A stretch of 6,931 bases of DNA, taken from NCBI GenBank assembly GCA_964423085.1, contig CAYRDB010000021.1, positions 1 to 6,931 on the forward strand. The letters run 5' to 3'. Source of the DNA: JAUWZS01 sp964423085 (GTDB lineage Archaea; Aenigmatarchaeota; Aenigmatarchaeia; CG10238-14; SCSR01). Below, one piece after another: positions 1 to 4,849 of this stretch. The translations under genes and the position numbers were made by a program. Under the pieces are notes generated by a model, which was not told where the DNA came from, did no database searches, and saw nothing but the letters and a program-made list of their open reading frames with translations. Numbering within the stretch: the stretch's first letter is position 1; each line of letters opens with the position of its first letter.

Positions 1-92
1 CTCCTGCCCTTTCCCTTCGCCTGCTCAACCTTGTGGCTGGTGTGCTTGTTGCAGTGAGGGCAGTAAATTCTTATTGTCTTAGGCATCTTCAT
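1..92 (-). CDS. rpl44e: Ribosomal protein eL42 (L44e), N-terminal part only
   Basis: This is the first 30 residues of the large-subunit ribosomal protein eL42, a small zinc-ribbon protein sited near the E site of the ribosome. The rest lies beyond the left edge. The visible part starts MKMPKTIRIYCPHCNKHT, which matches the family opening (M-K-x-P-K, then a tyrosine followed by C-P-x-C and N-K-H-T). Cys11 and Cys14 would be the first half of the zinc site. I chose the start at base 92 rather than the second ATG at base 86 because the family begins M-K-x-P and because a GGTG motif lies 6 bases upstream of it. It lies 73 bases downstream of gins51 in the same direction. That gap holds a possible promoter of its own. 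Family identity is well supported despite the short length. Confidence 0.88.
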   Translation of the reverse strand, partial: MKMPKTIRIYCPHCNKHTSHKVEQAKGKGR

Positions 93-98
93 TCAAAG

Positions 99-102
99 CA
101 CC
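99..102 (-). promoter_or_regulatory. Shine-Dalgarno motif of eL42
   Basis: On the minus strand GGTG sits 6 bases before the ATG at base 92. The same motif occurs 4 to 6 bases before the primase, RimK-like and amidohydrolase starts. It supports the upstream ATG (M-K-M-P) over the internal one. Confidence 0.5.
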
Positions 103-108
103 GTTTCG

Positions 109-123
109 ATAACTCTTAGTTAT
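109..123. repeat. Short inverted repeat in the eL42 leader
   Basis: ATAACT and AGTTAT form a perfect 6-base inverted repeat around a 3-base spacer. It lies between the putative TATA box and the eL42 start codon. It could be an operator or a weak leader hairpin. It is short and AT-rich, so chance is also possible. Confidence 0.3.
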
Positions 124-130
124 TTGAACA

Positions 131-155
131 TGAATTTAAGTGTTTAAATTTCTAA
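131..155 (-). promoter_or_regulatory. Possible core promoter of eL42
   Basis: On the minus strand the gins51-eL42 gap contains an AT-rich stretch with AATTTAAAC and, just downstream, TTAAATTC. A TATA box here would put transcription start roughly 25 bases downstream, leaving a leader of some 20 to 30 bases before the ATG at 92. This is only a sequence resemblance. The gene may also be read from the upstream primase promoter. Confidence 0.3.
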
Positions 156-165
156 TCTCGCAGAA

Positions 166-711
166 CTATTTCTCGACTTTGAACTCCTTTGCCACTCCCT
201 GCTCTATCATTATCTTCATATTCTCCTCTGGCAGCTTGCATATGTCTCCCTTTTTGAATGGTCCGTAGTTCTTCATATCACTCCCTACAAATTCAGGCAC
301 ATTCTCGTTGAAAATCACCAGCGTCTCTACCTCCCTCTTCTGGCCGCCCTTCTGCAGTATCTTGTCTATTATCATCGCCCGCCTCTCCTTGAGGGTGGAC
401 ACTATGCTGTCGAAAAAGACCTTCTCCTCCATTGTCAGGTTCTCCGGGGGTATGCCAGTTCTGGCAGCTATGAGCGAAAGGTTGAATATTTTCCTCTCCC
501 TCCTGTTGAATATGTCCTCGACTAGCCTTTCTACGTTCTCGGACTCGAGCGCTATCCTCCTGTTGCTGGCGGATCTTTTCATGTCCAAATAGGAGCGTAC
601 GTCGTGGTAGAACTTTTCAGGGAGCTTTGAAAGCTTAGGCGTCTTCTGCTCGTCCATCTGTATCTTTCGTATAAGCTCGAATGTTATTGTCTCGGTCTGG
701 TCGTCGGCCAT
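166..711 (-). CDS. gins51: Archaeal GINS complex subunit Gins51
   Basis: GINS links the replicative MCM helicase to other replisome proteins at the fork. The 181-residue protein has the order of the Sld5/Psf1-type subunit. A helical A domain comes first (about residues 8-118, with the L-P-E-x-F-Y element at 30-35). A short linker follows, then the small C-terminal B domain (about 128-177), recognised by its VPEFVGSDMKNYGPFKKGD core, a leucine-proline turn and a final I-E-Q-G-x-A strand. Length is normal for the family. A weak GTGAG motif lies just before the ATG. Only 30 bases separate it from the end of the primase gene, so the two are probably co-transcribed. Some archaea build GINS from Gins51 alone and others add Gins23; this window cannot say which applies here. 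Confidence 0.87.
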   Translation of the reverse strand: MADDQTETITFELIRKIQMDEQKTPKLSKLPEKFYHDVRSYLDMKRSASNRRIALESENVERLVEDIFNRRERKIFNLSLIAARTGIPPENLTMEEKVFFDSIVSTLKERRAMIIDKILQKGGQKREVETLVIFNENVPEFVGSDMKNYGPFKKGDICKLPEENMKIMIEQGVAKEFKVEK

Positions 712-741
712 ATGCTCACAGTTAATAATGAAAGGAACAAG

Positions 742-2103
742 CTAAAAAGCTTTCTTGCGGCTGGCCGGTTTTCTCGTTTTCCTTCTGGTTTTCGCCTGCT
801 CCTTGTTCCTCTTCTCCCTGCCCATTTTCCTGAGCGCGTAGTTGACAGGGTTCTTTATCACTATCTTGTCCGAGCACGGCCCGGCGTCCGGATCTGAAGA
901 GCATACCCTGTCGGGCTTGCACACATTCAGCGAGCAGTAGAAATTGTCATTGTTGCAGTTTGGCGGAAGCAGGTTTCTGTCCTGGTTGAGGTGCCATCTG
1001 ACCTGCGAACGTATGTAGTTAGTCCTGAGTGGCGGGTAGTTCTTCTCGTTCCACTCCACCAGGCGGTCTCCTATATCTTCGGAGCTCCACCCCATGTTTC
1101 TCAGGAAGTTTATAATAACGAACACAGCTCTCTTCCTCCCGTCTGCAATGCCGTTGAGTATAGCCTTTACGCATGGAGGAAATTCGGACTCGGGTATTTT
1201 CTTCAGAATCTTCTTCTCCACTCTGGTTTTCGGCATCTCTTTCGGCTTCATGTTTCTAGCCGCCCAGTCGAAAGCTTCCACAACAAGCGCAGTAGCATCC
1301 CCAGAAGCCTCCCTAATTATGTAGGGGTCGAGCTTTTTTACAACGTCTGGCCTGGCCTCCTCTTTGCTGAACTTTTCCAGCCTGCTTTCGTGTATGGGCA
1401 AGCTGACCAGCATGCTGCGCTCGTGCAGGCTGTACGGCAGCCTGAACATATGCCTTGAACCAAAAATGTCCATATCCACAACCTTCCAAGGCTCCATCCC
1501 GTCGCTTCCGACAATTTCTGCTACATCCTTTCCCACCTTCTGCGCAATCTCTGATGGTGGCGCCATTTCTGTCAGTTCGTCCCTCAGCGGGTCCTGCGTA
1601 TACCATTTTATGTATTCTATTATCTTCTCCATGGCGTCGGGGTACATGACCTCTGTCTTTTTTCTGTCTATTACTTTCGGCATCGCCTCGAACGGCACTG
1701 CTATATGGAAGCTCTTGCCTCCTGTGAATTTTATGCAGTGGCTTTTCACACCGTGGTCTTTTAGAGCGTTTATAACCTGTCTTGCAGCAGCCTTGGCTAT
1801 GTCGAAATCAGGAACGTCCATGTCTATTAGGACTTCCCATCCCTTTCTCAGCTCGTCCTGCTGCTGCTTGGTCATGCCGGTGTCCAGCTTCATGGGCTGA
1901 TGCCACCTTTCAACAGAGCCGTGGAATGATACTGTTCCGGACTTTACTGCCTGCATTATGTCGGAAGTATACTGTAGAATTTCAGGACGCTTTCCGAAAC
2001 GCCCGTCTCCGAACACGGACACAATTTCCCTGTCCTTGGCTGCTTCAAGCAGCGCCTTCTGAACATAACCCCTAGAATACCACTCGTACGCTGTGTTGGC
2101 CAT
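742..2103 (-). CDS. priS: Fused DNA primase: PriS catalytic domain plus PriL-type Fe-S domain
   Basis: Archaeo-eukaryotic primase that makes the RNA or DNA primers for replication; 453 residues. The N-terminal PriS-like half shows motif I as LIDMDVPDFD (acidic D94 and D96), motif II as GGKSFH (S131, H133), and motif III around D210/D212. An R-L-P-x-S-L-H element at 221-227 follows, as in PriS. The C-terminal half (about 305-425) resembles the PriL C-terminal 4Fe-4S domain: it opens with F-P-P-C (C311), continues with a helical segment, then a cysteine cluster (C383, C390, C395, C401, C410), and ends with K-N-P-V-N-Y. The PriL N-terminal helical domain appears largely absent, and no Cys/His zinc knuckle lies between motifs I and II. 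The last 30 residues are very basic. The ATG is preceded by a perfect AGGTGA four bases upstream. Single-chain primases of this kind are known from Nanoarchaeum and some plasmids. The position beside gins51 and eL42 argues for the chromosomal replicative primase. Confidence 0.85.
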   Translation of the reverse strand: MANTAYEWYSRGYVQKALLEAAKDREIVSVFGDGRFGKRPEILQYTSDIMQAVKSGTVSFHGSVERWHQPMKLDTGMTKQQQDELRKGWEVLIDMDVPDFDIAKAAARQVINALKDHGVKSHCIKFTGGKSFHIAVPFEAMPKVIDRKKTEVMYPDAMEKIIEYIKWYTQDPLRDELTEMAPPSEIAQKVGKDVAEIVGSDGMEPWKVVDMDIFGSRHMFRLPYSLHERSMLVSLPIHESRLEKFSKEEARPDVVKKLDPYIIREASGDATALVVEAFDWAARNMKPKEMPKTRVEKKILKKIPESEFPPCVKAILNGIADGRKRAVFVIINFLRNMGWSSEDIGDRLVEWNEKNYPPLRTNYIRSQVRWHLNQDRNLLPPNCNNDNFYCSLNVCKPDRVCSSDPDAGPCSDKIVIKNPVNYALRKMGREKRNKEQAKTRRKTRKPASRKKAF

Positions 2104-2107
2104 TTTG

Positions 2108-2113
2108 TCACCT
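2108..2113 (-). promoter_or_regulatory. Shine-Dalgarno site of the primase
   Basis: AGGTGA on the minus strand, 4 bases before the ATG at 2103. It fully matches the pairing region at the archaeal 16S rRNA 3' end and fixes the start. Confidence 0.7.
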
Positions 2114-2142
2114 GGATGAGAGCTAAGAACAAAAAGCCCTTG

Positions 2143-2150
2143 AATTATAA
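2143..2150 (-). promoter_or_regulatory. Putative TATA box for the primase-gins51 transcript
   Basis: TTATAATT on the minus strand, centred about 44 bases before the primase ATG. With normal archaeal TATA spacing this gives a leader of roughly 17 bases that still contains the AGGTGA site. The same 8-mer faces the other way at 2198-2205. Assigned by sequence and position only. Confidence 0.45.
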
Positions 2151-2197
2151 TGAGATGGTCACACTTAAATCGGATTTGCTTCCCATTTTATGCAGCT

Positions 2198-2205
2198 TTA
2201 TAATT
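2198..2205 (+). promoter_or_regulatory. Putative TATA box for the amidohydrolase gene
   Basis: TTATAATT, centred about 34 bases before the ATG at 2236. Normal spacing predicts a leader of only about 10 bases, close to the SD site. The box is part of an AT-rich palindrome (ATAATT, TT, AATTAT, bases 2200-2213), which might be an operator or might simply reflect base composition. Confidence 0.45.
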
Positions 2206-2224
2206 TTAATTATTCCACACTAAA

Positions 2225-2230
2225 AGGTGG
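2225..2230 (+). promoter_or_regulatory. Shine-Dalgarno site that decides the amidohydrolase start
   Basis: AGGTGG lies 5 bases before the ATG at 2236. It overlaps an in-frame GTG at 2227 that would otherwise lengthen the protein by three residues. Because that GTG is part of the ribosome binding site, the ATG is the better start. Confidence 0.65.
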
Positions 2231-2235
2231 TCAAT

Positions 2236-3066
2236 ATGCCAGAAAATCCGACATGGTCTGAGCTGGGAAAGCTCATGGAGGAGTTTTTCAGTCCGTACAA
2301 AATAACAGATACTCACGTGCACATAGGCGAAAGCATTGACGGGCATGTGCAAACTTTAAATGACTTGGACCAGTACAGGGCTCTCGGTTTTGATGAATTC
2401 GTGGTATTCCCGTTCGACGAGCCAGGTTCCAGAGACACAATCCCCTTTTACAGGGAATCGAATGATCGAATAGCATGCATAAACTCTCCCGGTGTGATAA
2501 AATTCATGAGACTCCATCCTGAGAACTTCAAGTCAGTCGCTGATGCAAGAAAAGAGATAGAGTATTGGAAGAGCTATGGGCTCTGTGGAGTAAAGCTCAA
2601 TCCCGGAATCAGAGGCGACAAGTACAACATATCTAAGATAAGGGACATCGTAAGAGCGGCAGGCAAGCTTTCTGTTCCTGTAATAGTGCATACTTCCGAC
2701 AATGATGGTTTTTCGAGCGGAATGGAGCTGGCAAAGATAGCCAAGGAAAATCCATACACAAATATAATCGCCGGTCACATGTTTAAGACTGACACAGCAC
2801 CTTTGAAATTTGTGAAAAAGGAGAAGATTGACAATATATATTTCGACATTTCGGTCTCGTTAGAGGCGTCAATAGAAAACTTCAGTTACGCCTTGCAGAA
2901 TCTTGGCTCGGAGAGGATACTGTTCGGCAGCGACGCGAACTATAGGGATCCTGCTGTTAACATGCTGAAATTATACAAACTTGCGCATTCTGAAAGGTTT
3001 AGGCAATACATGGGATATTCAGACATGGTTAACATCCTTTCTAGTAACATACATAGACTTCTCTAA
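2236..3066 (+). CDS. TIM-barrel metal-dependent hydrolase, amidohydrolase 2 type
   Basis: A 276-residue soluble protein with the metal-site order of the amidohydrolase superfamily. Strand 1 carries TDTHVHIG (H27, H29), followed by K-L-N-P with K120 on strand 4, V-I-V-H-T (H152), I-I-A-G-H (H181), and L-F-G-S-D (D233) near the end. This matches the COG2159/Amidohydro_2 group, whose members hydrolyse or decarboxylate small molecules. All expected metal ligands are present, so it is probably an active enzyme, but the substrate cannot be told from sequence. Length suits the family, and no signal peptide or membrane segment is visible. It is the only plus-strand gene in the window. It is divergent from the primase and ends 2 bases from the stop of the convergent FGase-like gene, so no operon partner hints at its pathway. 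Confidence 0.8.
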   Translation: MPENPTWSELGKLMEEFFSPYKITDTHVHIGESIDGHVQTLNDLDQYRALGFDEFVVFPFDEPGSRDTIPFYRESNDRIACINSPGVIKFMRLHPENFKSVADARKEIEYWKSYGLCGVKLNPGIRGDKYNISKIRDIVRAAGKLSVPVIVHTSDNDGFSSGMELAKIAKENPYTNIIAGHMFKTDTAPLKFVKKEKIDNIYFDISVSLEASIENFSYALQNLGSERILFGSDANYRDPAVNMLKLYKLAHSERFRQYMGYSDMVNILSSNIHRLL

Positions 3067-3068
3067 AA

Positions 3069-3971
3069 CTATCTTCCATACATCCACTTGTATGTGAAAT
3101 CTCCTAGAGCCTGTATAGCTATCTGATACGGTATTGTCGGGATGCTGTTGTTTCCACTCCTTCCTCTAAAATTAAGTTCTACCTGCATTCCAGTCCTTTT
3201 TATTTTCGCATCCCTGCTATAGTTGTGTTCTATTACATGACTGTTTAGAACATAATTCTGTGATCCCGTAAATCTCCATTTAGAAATAGCTATTTTCAAA
3301 CCCTCTTTTATACCCAGCTCTCTGAATATAGAGTCGAGGTAGTTTATGAAACCATGTTTGAATTCAAATGCTTTTTCTTTGCCTCCTATTGCCTGATAGT
3401 CATCTCCGAATCCGAAAAGCATATCGAATTCCCTCTTTACGCTTATTCCATGCACAGATATCAATCCCTTTGGACTAAGCCTTTCTATAATTTCGTGGTA
3501 TCTATTAAGTTCTGTCAACATTGATGCGTTTTTGTGTATTGGCAAGTATGCTATTTTTTGTTTAGAGTATGATGGCTTGACGAAAAGCCTAAGACCTTTT
3601 CCCAGTTCTTCCGGAGGCCTTGAGGCATCAGCTTCGGTTCTTACGAAAAGAGGGAATATGTATGCGGATCTCAGATAATATGCGCCTATCTTTGCAATGA
3701 TGTCGGTGTTGAGGTCGCCTACTCCTATATAGGCCCTCTTGCTTTTTTCAATTTCCAGCCTAGATGTTTGGGCATGCTCTGCTGTGAACAATATTCTGTT
3801 GCAGGAGAACTTTTCCATTACAGAGTATTCCACTCTACCTTCTATTTTTGGAGAAATCTTACGTTTCATGAACCTATCAAGATCTGGGAGATTTTGAAAA
3901 ACTATGTAGTTCATGTCTCCATTCAAAAAGGACACCAGAATTATTATTTGTCTTTTGTCCTTTTTATCCAT
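3069..3971 (-). CDS. N-formylglutamate amidohydrolase-like zinc hydrolase (distant)
   Basis: A 300-residue protein that I match, with moderate confidence, to the N-formylglutamate amidohydrolase family, which has a carboxypeptidase-related zinc fold and cleaves amide bonds. The block order fits: I-L-F-T-A-E-H-A (E65, H66) where the family has its P-H-x-G motif; L-N-T-D (D90); a strand leading to D-A-S-R-P (115-119), like the family's D-L-N-R-P; N-R-Y-H-E (H159); I-S-V-H-G (H174), like D-C-H-S; and Q-V-E-L-N-F-R (E265), like Q-I-E-I-N-R. H66, H174 and E265 are the likely active-site residues. The ATG at 3971 gives a 28-base overlap with the upstream RimK-like gene and has no good ribosome site. 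An in-frame TTG at 3926 has GGTG 6 bases before it and would shorten the protein by 15 residues. An ATG at 3914 is a third option. The gene is AT-richer than its neighbours. Substrate unknown; possibly an amide product of the upstream ligase. Confidence 0.6.
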   Translation of the reverse strand: MDKKDKRQIIILVSFLNGDMNYIVFQNLPDLDRFMKRKISPKIEGRVEYSVMEKFSCNRILFTAEHAQTSRLEIEKSKRAYIGVGDLNTDIIAKIGAYYLRSAYIFPLFVRTEADASRPPEELGKGLRLFVKPSYSKQKIAYLPIHKNASMLTELNRYHEIIERLSPKGLISVHGISVKREFDMLFGFGDDYQAIGGKEKAFEFKHGFINYLDSIFRELGIKEGLKIAISKWRFTGSQNYVLNSHVIEHNYSRDAKIKRTGMQVELNFRGRSGNNSIPTIPYQIAIQALGDFTYKWMYGR

Positions 3972-4849
3972 TCTATGAATTTTCCTACCCTTTTGGTCTC
4001 GGCTTCCGACTTGACAAATTTCACAATTTCCTTGGCCATGTTGATCCCCAGGGTCTTTGTTATTCCCTCGAAGTGCGCGTTCACGTTCGCCTCTATTAGC
4101 ACCGGCCCGCCCAGTCCGTTTATGACGTCCACGCCTGTGACATCCATCCCGAGGACCTCGGCCGCCCTTATCGCTATCTTCTTAGTCTGCTCGTCCAGCT
4201 CGATGGGCTTTCCAATCCCGCCTATTCCTATGTTAGCCCTGCGCTCGTCCTTCTCGGCTATCCTTTTCATAGCCCCGATAATTTTGCCTCCCATTATGAA
4301 CACCCTTATGTCCTCGCCGGAGTTTGGCACATATTCTTCCAGGAATATGGGCTCCTTGAACCTCTCGAGCGCGTCCATGAAGCTGGCAGCCGACTGCTTC
4401 GAGTCAGCGAACATGACTCCCTTTCCCAGGCTGCCGTACAGGAGCTTCATAACAACCGGGTAGTTCATCTCTTCCAGCAAATCCTCTACAGTGTCCCTGG
4501 ATGCTGACATGTATGTTTGCGGGACAGGTAGCCCCGCCTCGTTCAGCGCGAGAAGCGTCAGGAACTTGTTGTGCGAGATTATCACAGACTCGGGTTTGAC
4601 TGGCATGTAAACCTTTCCTTCCAGCGCCTTGAGTATCTTGTAACCAAACCACATGTAGGTCCTCGGCATCCTCGGTATTATAAAGTCAAGCTTTGAAAGG
4701 TCCTTGCCTTTGTAGAGAACGCGGTCGCCGTCTATTACCACAGAAGTAATCGGCACGTAGAAGAATTTGTCGAATATCTTCTTTCCTTCCTCGAGAAGCG
4801 AGATTTCGCAATACCCTCTGATTTTAGGGCCGATTATACAACCTTTCAT
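3944..4849 (-). CDS. RimK-like ATP-grasp amide ligase
   Basis: A 301-residue ATP-grasp ligase of the RimK/LysX/MptN/CofF group, which join an amino acid (often glutamate) to a carboxyl group of a protein, peptide or cofactor with ATP. A pre-ATP-grasp domain spans about 1-88. The ATP-grasp core then shows S-H-N-K (K95), P-V-V-M-K (K135) with the glycine-rich loop GSLGKG (139-144), F-L-E-E-Y (E171, E172), G-E-D-I-R-V-F (R182), M-K-R (R196), R-A-N-I-G-I-G-G, and the magnesium ligands D241, E253 and N255 (in V-L-I-E-A-N-V-N). All catalytic positions look intact. The ATG at 4849 shares an ATGA with the stop of the upstream paralogue and has AGGAGG and GGTG just upstream. An earlier in-frame ATG at 4894 lies inside the upstream gene and is unlikely. 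The acceptor substrate is not predictable. The coupled pseudo-paralogue and the downstream hydrolase suggest a dedicated modification pathway. Confidence 0.85.
   Translation of the reverse strand: MKGCIIGPKIRGYCEISLLEEGKKIFDKFFYVPITSVVIDGDRVLYKGKDLSKLDFIIPRMPRTYMWFGYKILKALEGKVYMPVKPESVIISHNKFLTLLALNEAGLPVPQTYMSASRDTVEDLLEEMNYPVVMKLLYGSLGKGVMFADSKQSAASFMDALERFKEPIFLEEYVPNSGEDIRVFIMGGKIIGAMKRIAEKDERRANIGIGGIGKPIELDEQTKKIAIRAAEVLGMDVTGVDVINGLGGPVLIEANVNAHFEGITKTLGINMAKEIVKFVKSEAETKRVGKFIEWIKRTKDK

Noticed and set aside
308..592. Plus-strand open frame over gins51
   Set aside because: It lies wholly inside the well-supported Gins51 gene on the other strand. Its serine- and leucine-rich translation is what an antisense frame gives.
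1364..1900. Long plus-strand open frame (178 codons) over the primase
   Set aside because: It is antisense to the catalytic motifs of the primase, has no ribosome site, and resembles no family.
2227..2235. GTG start for the amidohydrolase
   Set aside because: The GTG is part of the AGGTGG ribosome site that serves the ATG at 2236.
3768..4463. Long plus-strand open frame (231 codons) across two minus-strand genes
   Set aside because: It spans the junction of the RimK-like and hydrolase-like genes in antisense, and the translation shows no domain.
3944..4849. Assignment of the ligase to LysX, MptN or CofF
   Set aside because: No LysW carrier, lysine, methanopterin or F420 genes are in view, and no subgroup-specific motif is clear, so a specific substrate would be a guess.
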